A DNA stretch of 64,000 nt. Origin: Riptortus pedestris (lineage: Eukaryota; Arthropoda; Insecta; Hemiptera; Alydidae). Of the stretch, positions 42,328 through 53,229 are shown piece by piece (positions within the stretch are counted from its first letter, which is position 1; every line of letters begins with the position of its first letter). Below the pieces are notes generated by a model. That model was not told where the DNA came from and did not search any database. It worked only from the letters and a program-made list of their open reading frames with translations. A program made the position numbers and the translations under genes. The stretch lies in contig CM032229.1 of NCBI GenBank assembly GCA_019009955.1, forward strand, positions 192,218,501 through 192,282,500. Direction: 5' to 3'.

Positions 42328-43915
42328 TATATATATAAAATTGTAACCTCTGTCTGTACATTGATTTTTTTCGCGAAATTTCACGATAACTTTTCGTTTC
42401 ACATGTCATAGACACCATAACTGCATTTTGTTTCTTTCGTGTATGTTTGTTTGTTTGTTTGTTTGTTTGTTTGTTTGTTTGTTTGTTTGTTACCTTTTCA
42501 CGCATAAACGGCTGAACCGAATTTTATGAAACTTGGTATGTATATTACTACTAACCCAACTTAGACTTTAGGCTATATTAATATCATCTGAGACGAACAG
42601 GAGTGGGGGTTATAAGGGAAGCCTGAAATTAAAAATAGCGATATTTCGTTTCCTATTGGTTTTTCGGCAAATATGAACATAACAAAAGTTGTTTATTTTG
42701 TTATTTAAAGTAACTTTTGTTATATACCTTTTTTTCGTATACCGAATTATAAACGAGATATACGCTGAAACCTATAGCGGAAGTGAACAATTTTATTTGG
42801 GACAAACGACCCAACCGAATTAAATAAAATTCCTTATGTGAATTAACACTAACTCCTTCATGATAATAAGCTGTACCATTATTTCTAGAGACGAGCAGGA
42901 GTGGGGGTTGTAGGGGAAGCCTGAAATTAAAAATAGCAATATTTCGAATCCTATAGAATTTTAGGCAATTATGCTCATAACAAAAGTTGTTTATTTCGTT
43001 GTTTAGAGTACCTTTTGTTATATACACTTTTTTCGTATACCGAATTATAAACGAGATATACGCTGAAACCTATAGCGGAAGTGAACAATTTTATTTGGGA
43101 CAAAAGACCCAACCGAAGTAAATAAAACTCGGTATATGTATTAGCACTATCGCTTTCATTATAACAAGCCATACCAACATTTCTAGGGACGGGCAGGAGT
43201 GGGGGATATGAGGGAAGCAAGAAATTAAAAATAGCGATATTTCGTTTCCTATTGGGTTTTCGGCAAATATGAACATAACAAAAGTTGTTTATTTTGTAAT
43301 TTAGAGTAACTTTTGTTATATACACTATCGTCGTATACCGAAGTATAAAGGTGTTATAAGCTTAAAATTATGGCGGGAGTTAACAATTTTATTTGGCACA
43401 AAAGACTCAACCGAACTAAACCAAACTCGGTATGTGAATTAGTACTAACGCCTTCCTTATAATAAGCCATACTAACATTTATAGTGACGGGCAGGAGTGG
43501 GGGTTATAAGGGAGGCCTGAAATTAATAATAGTGATTTCCTATTGGCGTTTCACCAAATATGCACATAAAAAAGTTGTTTATTGTGTTATTTAGAGAAAT
43601 TTCCTCAACATCCTTTTCAATATGAACTACCAGGGACCTCACCTGAAAAAAATAATTCAAATGTATGTCAATATTTTCTCCTTAATAATTCAAATCTATA
43701 CATAATACACAGGAAACGGGAAATTTGACAATATGCAGGACAGTGAAGTCTTACATAAAAAACTAATTTCATTATTAACAAATCCACAGAAACGACGGGT
43801 GTTAACCCTAAACACTGGGACGGGTAAATGTCGTGAAAAGTAAAGCCTTGCCAAAAATATACCATGACCATTCAGCCTCAAGTGAATTCCCGAGCGAAGC
43901 CGGGTATCTGAGCTA

Positions 43916-43916
<1 letters not shown>
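42328..43916 (+). mobile_element. Helitron, complete, joined head to tail
   Basis: TATATATAAAATTGTAACC starts immediately after the preceding CTAG. Five monomers, hairpin CCCGAGCGAAGCCGGG and CTAG 43913-43916. Frames of 60-116 residues recur across the monomers but shift and repeat with the period, so they are not credited as genes. Confidence 0.83.

Positions 43917-43968
<52 letters not shown>
43917..43968. repeat. (TA)n microsatellite
   Basis: TA array after Helitron CTAG, then a few CA units. Confidence 0.95.
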
Positions 43969-43976
<8 letters not shown>

Positions 43977-43980
43977 TGTA

Positions 43981-44093
43981 TATGTAAACTTTTGAACGGA
44001 CCTCATTTTCATCATCTACTACGGTCGATGGACCTTTGAGGACATTTTTCGAAAATCGCGTCATGAGTACAACCTGAATAGCTGATTTCCTTT
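43981..44093 (-). mobile_element. Helentron-like 5' half, inverted
   Basis: Inverted CCTCATTTTCATCATC to GCTGATTTCCTTTAA. With the fragment at 41033-41160 it frames the Helitron pair, but the two halves are in opposite orientation, so they are separate copies. Confidence 0.5.
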
Positions 44094-44372
44094 AACCCGG
44101 GAGTGGGAACGATGGTTCAATTTCACCCTCAAAGCATTTTTGTAAGAAATGCTTCAAATACATTTGTCTGAATCATGCCGACATATATTGTAAATACTGT
44201 ACTGATTAGAAGGAATTTATATTTTTTCATTTTGTATATTATATCTATTAATTTTTGTTCAGTTTTTGAACATAAAACAAAATATATGTTCACCTATACA
44301 AAGTATATGTGGTGTTTATTGTGTAATATATATTTCAGTATTAATTGGGCGAGATATTTAATTAATAAAAAA

Positions 44373-44922
44373 AGTCCGTCACGCAGGGGCTGCGTAAACT
44401 AAGCAGATTTCCCACGTGAAGTTTTACAATAGAGAAATCTGCCTAATAACAACTGTAGTAGTAAGAAACCTCTAAACTTAAAACATTATTTAGGGCGTAA
44501 TAACCCAGTAGTTTCTAGCCCCAAAAAACAGTTAACCTAACCTCTAAACCTATTCACGAGGGACGAATAGTTATGGAAACGGCCGCCAGAGCTCTCGGCG
44601 GAAAGTCCGAACATAGCCTACTGGTGACCACACGCAGAATACAAATGCAAATATCTCGGTTAATATTCAAGATATTGAATAAACGTCTATAACAATATTT
44701 ATAGTAGATTTAATTTGCAATAAGATTGACTCTAACAATTTTTCGATCCGACCTATGGTAACGGAGATATTTCGAATATTCGAAAATCCTCCCCTCTAAA
44801 CCCCCCTCCCCCTGGACCGATTTCAGCCGTTAACGAACTTGATCTTTCTTTTTACATAAAACGACTAAATATCGAGTTTGGTAACGATTAAACAATAATT
44901 GCGGCCGCTAGAGCGGTAACAG

Positions 44923-44982
<60 letters not shown>

Positions 44983-45122
44983 ATATATATATATATACAG
45001 TTTTGAACGGACCTCATCTTCGTCATCTCCTGGGTAGGATCGGTGGACATTTGAAGAAAAATTTCGAAAATCGCGTGGTGAGTACAACCTCAATAGCTGA
45101 TTTCCCTTAAGGGAAATCTGCT
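44373..45122 (-). mobile_element. Helentron-like element, complete
   Basis: Inverted GACGGACT, ACGCAGGGGCTGCGT hairpin and AAGCAGATTTCCCACGTG at left; TA block 44928-44996; CTTAAGGGAAATCTGCT at right end. Shares all interior blocks with 10695-11409. Confidence 0.78.
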
Positions 45123-45129
45123 AAAAAAA

Positions 45130-45462
45130 ATTCAATGAAAACAATATTTGGTATTTAACCTTGTAATCAAATTAACTATAATGAAGCGGAAAACCATAAA
45201 ATTCTAATATCTCGGTTAATACTCATTATATGGAAAATATGCAGACATCATTATTTATAGTAAATTTAATTTGCCATCACATTTTTCTATACATTGTTTC
45301 GATCCGAAGAATAGTAACGGAGACATTTTCATTTTTCTAAAATCCTCCCCCCTCCCCCTTGTCCGATTTCTGCCGGCTTCCTATCTTTCTTTTTACATGA
45401 AAGTACTAAATATCGAGTTTGGTAACGATTAAACAATAATTGCAACAGCTAGAGAGGTAACA

Positions 45463-45521
<59 letters not shown>

Positions 45522-45642
45522 CAGTTTTGAACGGACCTCATTTTCGTCATTTCCTAGGTAAGATCGATGGACATTTCAAGAAACATTTCGGTAATCGCGT
45601 CATGAGTACGATCTCAATAGCTCTTAAAGGAAATCTGCTAAA
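45130..45642 (-). mobile_element. Helentron-like element, 3' end missing
   Basis: Long-subfamily interior inverted, TA block 45469-45521, and inverted 5' end closing GGAAATCTGCT at 45642. The left hairpin end is absent and abuts the previous copy. Confidence 0.6.
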
Positions 45643-45734
45643 ACTAAGTACTCTAGAAGGTCTGGTCTGCAGATTGCGATCAATACGGAACTTCTTGGTG
45701 GAGCCTGTTTGAATAAGATAACCGATTACTCCAA

Positions 45735-46100
45735 TTTGTCTGTTACAGCTCTAGCGGTCGCGACTTTTATTTAGTCGTTACCAAACTCGAGATTGAATCT
45801 CCTTATGTAAAAAGAAAGATCAAGTTCGTTAACGGCAGAAATCGGACCAGTGGGAGGGTGGGTTTAGAGGGGAGGATTTTCAAAAATACGAAATATCTCC
45901 GTTACTATACGCTGGATCGAAAAATGTTATAGAACGATTCTTCTCCCCACTGGGCATTCTTTAATGTGTTAGCTGATTTCCCTTACGGGAAATCAGCTAT
46001 TGATGTACTCATGACGCGATTTTCGAAAAATTTCTTCGAATGTCCATCGATCCAACCCAGGAGATGCAAAATTATATGTATATATTATATGTCTATTAAC
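45735..46100 (+). mobile_element. Helentron-like fragments
   Basis: 45735-45960 holds the post-microsatellite half (CTCTAGCGGTCGCGACTTTT); 45972-46085 holds a 5' half (GATTTCCCTTACGGGAAATC). The order is permuted, consistent with deletion between tandem copies. Confidence 0.5.
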
Positions 46101-46226
46101 CGAGATATTTGCATTTGTATTAAGTGTTTGGGGATAACGGGCGAGATGAGATCGGCCATAGTCGGTATTGTTCCACGAAAACAGCCGAAAACTAGATCGG
46201 CTCACGTGAAATTGGCTCAGACTCGT

Positions 46227-46626
46227 GCGCTGCGTAAACTAAGCAGATTTCCCACGTGAAGCTTTACAATAGAGAAATCTGCCTAGTAACAACTCGGCGG
46301 AAAGTCCGAACATAGGCTACTGGTGACCACACGCAGAATACAAATGCAAATATCTCGGTTAATATTCAAGATACAGAATAAATGAATAGAACAATATTTA
46401 TAGTACATTTAATTTGCAATAAGATTGATTTCTGTATTGATTCTTTCGGTCCGACGTATAGTAACGGAAATATTTCAAATTTTCGAAAATCCTCCCCTTT
46501 AAACCCCCCCTCCCACTGGTCCGATTTCAGCCGTTAACGAACTTGATCTTTCTTTTTACATAAAACGACTAAATATCGAGTTTGGTAACGATCAAACAAA
46601 AATTGCGACCGCTAGAGCGGTAACAG

Positions 46627-46688
<62 letters not shown>

Positions 46689-46810
46689 TTTTGAACGGAC
46701 ATCATTTTCGTCATCTCCTGGGTAGGATCGATGGACATTTGAAGAAATTTTTCAAAGCTTGCGTCATGAGTACGACCTCAATAGCAGATTTCCCTTAAGG
46801 GAAATCTGCT
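46227..46810 (-). mobile_element. Helentron-like element, internally shortened
   Basis: Partial hairpin end TGCGTAAACTAAGCAGATTT at left, a deletion of the middle block between 46285 and 46293, TA block 46631-46685, and CTTAAGGGAAATCTGCT at right. Confidence 0.65.
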
Positions 46811-47296
46811 AAAAGAGCAGCTTCTGAGAAAACCTTATTTCTGCAACAACAAGGCATAGCCAAGCCTTTAGGTCTTGATGATAGTCAATATACACCTCTT
46901 TCACAGATTGCAATAATATCATTAGAGAATCAATAAGAAATTAATACTTATATTAAATTATGTTTCACATTGATCTCTTCAAATTCAATTAGTGGGTCAT
47001 TCCACGTCAAATCAACCATAAAAAAAAAAATTCACACCCATCCTATCCGTTTTTGTTGAAACTTATTTTAAGTTTCTATTCATTGATATGATAAACCATA
47101 GCATTTTTTTTATATATCTTTAATGGTTTGGATTTTATGGCCTCTAAAAGTTTTGAGATTTTTGTGTTTTTTATCGATTAGGAACTGTCAAATTAATTTG
47201 TTTTCAATTGAAAAGTAATTTATAACTTTCTTATTTACAAACCAATTTTGATGAAATCGTTTGTGCGCATTCATAAATATATTTAAAAATAATAAA
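46811..47296. other. Unassigned stretch
   Basis: 46990-47290 begins GGGTCATTCCACGTCAAATC and is T-rich; it may be an unrelated repeat. No gene supported. Confidence 0.4.
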
Positions 47297-47847
47297 AGTC
47301 CGTCACGCAGGGGCTGCGTAAACTAAGCAGATTTCCCACGTGAAGTTTTACAATAGGGAAATCTGCCTAATAACAACTGTAGTAGTAAGAAACCTCTAAA
47401 CCTAAAACATTATTTAGGGCGTAACAACCCAGTAGTTTCTAGCCCCAAAAAACAGTTGACCTAACCTCTAAACCTATTCACGAGGGACGAATAGTTATGG
47501 AAACGGCCGCCAGAGCTCTCGCCGGAAAGTTCGAACATAGCCTACTGGTGACCACACGCAGAATACAAATGCAAATATCTCGGTTAATATTCAAGATACA
47601 GAATAAATGAATAGAACAATATTTATAGTAAATTTAATTTGCAATAAGATGTATTCTATACAATTTTTCGATCCGACGCATAATAACGGAGATATTTTGA
47701 ATTTTCAAAAATCCCTCCTCTAAACCCCCCTTCCCACTGGTCCGATTTCAGCCATTAACGAACTTGATCTTCCTTTTTACATAAAACGATTAAATTCCTA
47801 GTTTGGTAAAGATCAAACAAGAATTGCGACCGCTAGAGCGTTAACAG

Positions 47848-47909
<62 letters not shown>

Positions 47910-48027
47910 GAACGGACCTCATTTTCGTCATCTCCTGGGTAGGATCGATGGACATTTGAAGAAATTTTTCGAGACTCGCATCATGAGTACGGCCTCAATA
48001 GCTGATTTCCCTTAAGGGAAATCTGCT
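47297..48027 (-). mobile_element. Helentron-like element, complete
   Basis: Left end AGTCCGTCACGCAGGGGCTG then CGT; TA block 47852-47903; right end CTTAAGGGAAATCTGCT. Very close to 44373-45122. Confidence 0.78.
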
Positions 48028-48170
48028 AATAGACTAGCGAGTTCGATTCTCGCTTGGGCAAAGGAAATTATTTAGTGATGGAATTCATTAAATAACATCC
48101 TATGTACCCTGGCTAGAGAAGGGTAGTAATCTGTAGATAACCCGTCCCAATTAGCCTGAGTTGCAAAAAG
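48028..48170 (+). repeat. tRNA-derived SINE, 3' part
   Basis: Starts near the B box (GCGAGTTCGATTCTCGC) and continues with the shared tail (AACCCGTCCCAATTA). It adjoins the Helentron-like end, suggesting that the latter inserted into the SINE or truncated it. Confidence 0.5.
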
Positions 48171-48436
48171 TCCTTCACGCAGGTGCTGCGTTAACTAAGC
48201 AGATTTACCACGAGCCCCACGTATTTGCTTTGTATCTCAATTAGTTGAGGTTCAATGAGAACAATATTTAGGCTTCTTTAATGTAAGGGTTTTTATAACT
48301 TACAATAACAAAACTTGAAAGTAATAAGGCACTATAATTTATAAAAAAAAACAAACAACTGGTCGAAAAATAAAAGATTGAAGAACACAAAATGTAATAA
48401 ATAATAACAATCGGTCTTTGAATAGATAACAACAAA

Positions 48437-48919
48437 AGTCCGTCACGCAGGGGCTACGTAAACTAAGCAGATTTCCCACGTGAAGTTTTACAATAGAGAA
48501 ATCCGCCTAATAACAGCTGTAGTAGGAAGGGATCTCTAAACCTATTCACGAGGGACGAATAGTTCTGGAAACGGCCACCAGAGCTCTCGGCGGAGAGTCC
48601 GGAACATGGCGGGGTTCCGTCGTCCACACACACAATACAAATGCAAATATCTCGGTTAATATTCAAGATACAAAATAAATGTATAGAACAATATTTATAG
48701 TAAATTTAATTTACAATAAGATTGATTCTATACAATTTTTCGATCCGACGCATAATAACGGAGATATTTTGAATTTTCAAAAATCCCCCCTCTAAACCCC
48801 CTCTCTCACTGGTCCGATTTCGGCCATTAACGAACTTGATCTTTCTTTTTACGTAAAACGCTTAAATATGAAGTTTGGTAACGATCAAACAAAAATTGCG
48901 ACCGCTAGAGCGTTAACAG

Positions 48920-48981
<62 letters not shown>

Positions 48982-49099
48982 GAACGGACCTCATTTTCGT
49001 CATCTCCTGGGTAGGATCGATGGACATTTGAGGAAATTTTTCAAAACTCGCGTCATGAGTACGACCTCAATAGCTGATTTCCCTTAAGGGAAATCTGCT
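48437..49099 (-). mobile_element. Helentron-like element, complete
   Basis: Left end AGTCCGTCACGCAGGGGCTA, right end CTTAAGGGAAATCTGCT, TA block 48926-48976. A shorter middle block distinguishes it, shared with 55240-55856. Confidence 0.75.
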
Positions 49100-49981
49100 A
49101 AAAGTGGACGTTAATAAATAATAATTTAATTTAATTTAATAAAAATAAGATAACGTGAATTAAGTGTACCATAAATCGCCCTTAATGATTAGCGGGGCAA
49201 TATGACCCAACGTTCTCATTAATGTGAGTTTTCACGTTCCACAGAAAAATCGGCAATAGTAGTTTGTTGCGTTGGCTTAAATTGTACGATTACTTTCCAC
49301 TGTTATTATTTGGAGACACCTGTTGAACTTGGATTGGAATAGTAGTTCAGCTATGGTTCAGGTGAACACTTCAGTAAATTTTGATACATTTTTGCAGATT
49401 TCCCTTGAGGGAATCTAGCTATTGACGACTTACTTAGTACGCAATTTTAGAAAAAAATTTATATACATTTATTTTCTATCTTAAATATTAACCGAGATAT
49501 TTGGATTTTATTTTTTTCCGCTTTCTGTATACGCCCACTCCTACTCCTGTCATATTAATAATAAGCTGGTATACCATGAACCATTTCGTTCCAAGTCTAA
49601 ATACCAAATATAGTTTCAAAAAACCTTTATTATACGAGATACATGCAAATACGCTGTGTTGACCCCCCCCCCCCCCTTCTCTTGTACTTGGATTAGTAAA
49701 ATGTAAGTGATTGAAATACAAATTATTCTGATTCATTCTAAATTACAGTACTAGATAGAGTAAATAGTTTTTAATAAAATTAATATGTTATATTCTGATA
49801 TATTTCAGTAATTGTTTTTTCTTCCGTCGGGTTGGCTCACCTGTTTGTTTACAATTCAGACGCTTCCCGCCAGGACGGGAAAGATTTCTTATTACCGATT
49901 GTATTTATTAGATTGTATTATCTTTATATCACTTAATATTCACGGTGGTGTTGTGTTGCTAGTATGTAGATTTATCTATTA

Positions 49982-50749
49982 CTAGATAACCCGGCAAACG
50001 TTGTTTTGCCATATAAATTATTTCTAGTTTCTAGAAAAATTCTAGTGTAGACAAAAAGTAACTTACTTATTATAAGTGTGTATGTGGTATATGCATGAGA
50101 TAGGCATGGAGCGCTATGAACGATAAGGGAATATAAAAATAACAAACGCCAAACAATATTATTTTTAAGTTATTATAGTTTATTTCTTAAAATTACATAT
50201 AACATATTAATTACGACAGTAACACTAACAAACAACATCAATCTTTTAATGCTATAGCGTGAACAATATTTTTTGTTAGCCCATCTTTAGCCAGCACAAA
50301 CAAACTGGATGGTTTACCCACTCGAGAGCATGCTACGTACAATTGCCCGTGTGAAAAACATGGGTGTACTCAAATCTAAGCCACAAATAGACATCGTTTG
50401 GCCTTGGAATTTGTTGATTGTCATTGCAAATTGAAATTTTAATCGAAGTACAGTTAAAAACACTATAATTGATCAGTTTTCGACCGGGGTTGGTGATAAA
50501 AAAGTAAAGAATTAGGGTTGTATGTATTTTTTAATGCCACATTATAAAAAAATAAAAACAAAAAATTTCGTCCAAAAATTAAAAAAAAAATGTAAAGGGT
50601 GAACAACCCTTATCAATTAGGGGTATGAAAAATAAATAGTAGCCGATTCTCAGACCTACTGAATACGCATATAAAATTTGGTAAAAATCGGTAAAGCCGT
50701 ATCGGAGGAGTACGATAACTAACATTGTCACATGGAAATTTTATAGATT

Positions 50750-50752
<3 letters not shown>
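49982..50752 (-). mobile_element. Helitron, second family, with helicase remnant
   Basis: On the - strand it begins TCTAATCTATAAAATTTCC (50752) and ends with hairpin GGCAAAACAACGTTTGCC, GGGTTAT and CTAG (49982-49985). Flanking bases give A before the start and T after the end, the canonical Helitron target. The terminal sequences share nothing with the main Helitron family. Only the last coding part of an autonomous element remains. Confidence 0.85.
50238..50455 (-). pseudogene. Helitron Pif1-type helicase C-terminus, broken
   Basis: The - strand reads FQFAMTINKFQGQTMSICGL, then after a frameshift HGQLYVACSRVGKPSSLFVL, and ends IALKD with a stop at 50238-50240. INKxQGQ and YVACSR are the last conserved motifs (V and VI) of the Pif1 superfamily 1 helicase of Helitron Rep/Hel proteins. 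The HUH Rep domain and helicase motifs I-IV are absent. The frameshift near the FFT segment shows that it is not functional. Confidence 0.85.

Positions 50753-50801
<49 letters not shown>
50753..50801. repeat. (TA)n microsatellite
   Basis: TA array at the 5' side of the second-family Helitron. Confidence 0.95.
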
Positions 50802-50804
<3 letters not shown>

Positions 50805-50849
50805 AAACCTTCGCGTCGGAAATCTGCTTAGTTTACACAGCCCTTGCTT

Positions 50850-51180
50850 TTGTAGCATTGCCCTGGTTCGATTTGAGATAAAGTTGTTAGATTAAGACTT
50901 GGACTATATAAGAGCGGGACATGTTTGTGTTAGAACGGGGCTAAATATTGGCGTGTATTTGTATTCAGGGCACTGCTTGCATCTTATGGACCTCTTTGCT
51001 GTCCGGGGCTTTAACCTCGCTGGAATGTGTGCTGCCTAGAGTCGCTCCGTCCTCTTCTATCTACTCGTACAACCGATGTACCACTTAATTTAAGTACAAA
51101 CAGATACAACAAACAAATTCCTACAACGAGATATAAGAATAAAATGTAACAAATTCGTACAAGGAGATATAAAACTCCGG
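50850..51180 (+). promoter_or_regulatory. LTR-like segment with TATA box
   Basis: GGACTATATAAGAGCGGGAC around 50905 looks like a core promoter in GC-richer DNA. The segment may be a solo LTR, but no paired copy was seen. Confidence 0.3.
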
Positions 51181-51220
51181 CATGCTGGGGCTGCGTCAAC
51201 TAAGCAGATTTCCAATTTTG

Positions 51221-51271
<51 letters not shown>

Positions 51272-51275
<4 letters not shown>

Positions 51276-51302
51276 CCGGGACAAAAAGATAGCCCACCCT
51301 AT
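51272..51302 (+). repeat. Tc1-type left TIR
   Basis: AGGTCCGGGACAAAAAGATA followed by GCCCACCCTAT; mates with 52323-52353 with two mismatches. Confidence 0.85.
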
Positions 51303-51315
51303 CTTTTTTCTCTTA

Positions 51316-51412
51316 ATCAATAGGGGTTAAGGATTAAAGGATTAAGGATTCATTAAGAATTAAGGTTTCATTAAGGATTAAGGATCCATTAAGGATTAAG
51401 GAGGTAGGAAAA
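51316..51412 (+). repeat. Short tandem repeat within Tc1-type element
   Basis: Units of ATTAAGGATT and CATTAAGGATTAAGGA repeat between the left TIR and the transposase frame, occupying the place where the DNA-binding domain should be encoded. Confidence 0.75.
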
Positions 51413-51419
51413 ACAGCTT

Positions 51420-52094
51420 GTGAAGAAAATGAAAGGTATGCCACCTCTAAGCAAGGCGCGTAAAGAAAGGCGTAAGGAGTTTGCCCGTGAACATGTCCAA
51501 TGGAAAGACGAGTGGAAAGAAATCTTGTTCACCGACGAAAAAAAATTCAACCTCGACGGTCCTGATGGCTGGGCTCACTATTACCATGATCTACGGAAAG
51601 AAGAAAAAATGTTTTCCAAGAGGCAAATTGGAGGAGGCAGCGTCATGATATGGGGAGGCATTGGCTATGATCACAAAACTAATATCGTGTTTATTTCTGG
51701 TAGAATGAACAGTCAGCAATATGTTAATTTGTTAGAAAACCAACTACAAAAATATTTTGAACTTGTTCCTAAAGAGAACGTAATTTTTCAACAAGATAAT
51801 GCTCCAGTTCATATGGCGAAAGTTGCAAAAGAATTTTTTAGAAAAGGTAGGATCAGAATTATAGATTGGCCGGCTCGTTCCCCGGACTTTAATATCATCG
51901 AAAATGTATGGGGACATCTTGCTAGAAGTGTTTACAGTGGGAGCCGACAATTTGAGTGCGTTGAAAAATTACAAAAAACAATTCAGGAGGAGTGGACCAA
52001 ACTACCTCAAGAGTTGATTCGTCGCCATTTTAACTCACTTTCAAATCGTATGATTGCTGCATTAGAAAAAGGTGGTGCGTATACAGGATATTGA
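51420..52094 (+). CDS. Tc1-type transposase catalytic domain, N-terminal truncated
   Basis: An open 224-residue frame. It holds FTDEKKFN (D39), QQDNAPVH (D126) and PDFNIIENVWG (E161) with 34 residues between the last two, a DD34E catalytic triad. GGGSVMIWGG is the conserved strand before the second D. Full transposases are about 340 residues with two N-terminal helix-turn-helix units that bind the TIRs; these are missing and replaced by short tandem repeats, so the protein could not bind its ends. The catalytic part has no stop or frameshift, suggesting recent loss. Cut-and-paste transposition at TA is known for the family. Confidence 0.88.
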   Translation: MKKMKGMPPLSKARKERRKEFAREHVQWKDEWKEILFTDEKKFNLDGPDGWAHYYHDLRKEEKMFSKRQIGGGSVMIWGGIGYDHKTNIVFISGRMNSQQYVNLLENQLQKYFELVPKENVIFQQDNAPVHMAKVAKEFFRKGRIRIIDWPARSPDFNIIENVWGHLARSVYSGSRQFECVEKLQKTIQEEWTKLPQELIRRHFNSLSNRMIAALEKGGAYTGY

Positions 52095-52322
52095 ATTATC
52101 ATTCGTATTCTTTTAATGTATTTCTAATAAAGGATTTTATTATTATTGTTCACTGTGCTATCTTTTTGTCTTACCCCAAATCAAGTATTATTTATTAATT
52201 CTTACAAATTATTTTTTTCCGACTCCTATTAGATTGATCATCGGTTCAAATTTGAGCAGAATACACTACATATTAATAAATACAAATTATATCAATAGTT
52301 AAAAATGATTAAGTGAAAAAAT

Positions 52323-52349
52323 ATAGGGTGGGCTATCTTTTTGTCTTGG

Positions 52350-52353
<4 letters not shown>
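52323..52353 (-). repeat. Tc1-type right TIR
   Basis: ATAGGGTGGGCTATCTTTTT followed by GTCTTGGACCT. A subterminal partial copy, GCTATCTTTTTGTCTTACC, lies at about 52158-52176. Confidence 0.85.
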
Positions 52354-52415
<62 letters not shown>

Positions 52416-53062
52416 CTGGTAACATTACCATGAATGTTAAACGAATAAATACAAACGGTAATGAGAAATCTTTCAGCCAATTTTCAAGTTAATAATATCT
52501 ACAACGGAAAGCGTCTGAATTGTAAACAAATAGGGCAGCCGACTTCGCAGTGCTGATCAGATAGAATTATTCTAGACCGTAAAGGTAAACATTTAATGAA
52601 ATATATCTGAATATAACATACAAATTTTATAGAAAACTATTTACTACCTATATCAAGTGGAGTAATTTGAAATGAATCAGAATAGTCTCTATTTCAAGCA
52701 CTGAAATTTTTCATTAATCAGAACGTATTTGCATTTATCTCAAAATGTAAAATTTCAATGAGAACAATATATGAATGCTTTAAATAAAGTGGTTCATGAT
52801 ATAACAGCTTATTGTCAATATGACATGAGTAGGAGTCAACTCAAGGCTGAAAAATAATAAATCCAAATATCTCAATCAATTATCAAGATATTGAAAATAC
52901 GTACATATCAAAATTTATAGAACATTACATATGCAATAAGATTGATTCTGTACAAGTTTTCGTTCCGACGCATAATAAAGGAGATATTAGGAATTTTCGA
53001 AATTCCCTTCTTTACCCCTCCCACTAGTGGATTTTCAGCTTCTGGGGATCCTGATCTTTAGT

Positions 53063-53167
53063 TTTAGCAGATTTCCCTTGTGGGAAATCAGCTATTGAAG
53101 TCATACTCATGACGGAATTTTCGAAATTTTACTTCAAATGTCCATCCATGCTATCCTAGTAGATGAC

Positions 53168-53168
<1 letters not shown>
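53063..53168 (+). mobile_element. Helentron-like 5' half
   Basis: AGCAGATTTCCCTTGTGGG to AGTAGATGACGAA, ending at a TA block (53170-53226) where the following Helitron begins. Confidence 0.55.

Positions 53169-53223
<55 letters not shown>

Positions 53224-53229
<6 letters not shown>

Larger units (their letters stand above)
49395..50848 (+). mobile_element. Helentron-like element, long subfamily, interrupted by a Helitron
   Basis: CAGATTTCCCTTGAGGG start at about 49396, the long-subfamily interior to 49981, then a foreign Helitron, then TA and AAACCTTCGCG, GGAAATCTGCTTAG and ACACAGCCCTTGC. The copy at 11597-12503 shows the same order without interruption. Confidence 0.6.
51272..52353 (+). 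mobile_element. Tc1/mariner-type transposon, internally deleted
   Basis: TIRs of about 31 bases, AGGTCCGGGACAAAAAGATA at left and its inverse with AGGTCCAAGAC at right, flanked by TA on both sides. The element is 1.08 kb, shorter than the usual 1.3-1.6 kb. Inserted in the TA block of a Helentron-like element. Confidence 0.85.
51183..53060 (-). mobile_element. Helentron-like element split by a Tc1-type transposon
   Basis: Inverted 3' end at 51183-51215 (GGGGCTGCGTCAACTAAGCA), TA block 51225-51270, Tc1-type insertion, TA again to 52410, then inverted long-subfamily interior from CATACTGGTAACATTACC to about 53050. The 5' terminus is lost or merges with the next copy at 53063. Confidence 0.55.

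Noticed and set aside
42701..43325. Frames of 60-116 residues such as those with NFCYVHICRKPNRKRN
   Set aside because: They recur in each Helitron monomer on the antisense strand, break at different points and follow the repeat period, so they are chance frames in a repeated sequence.
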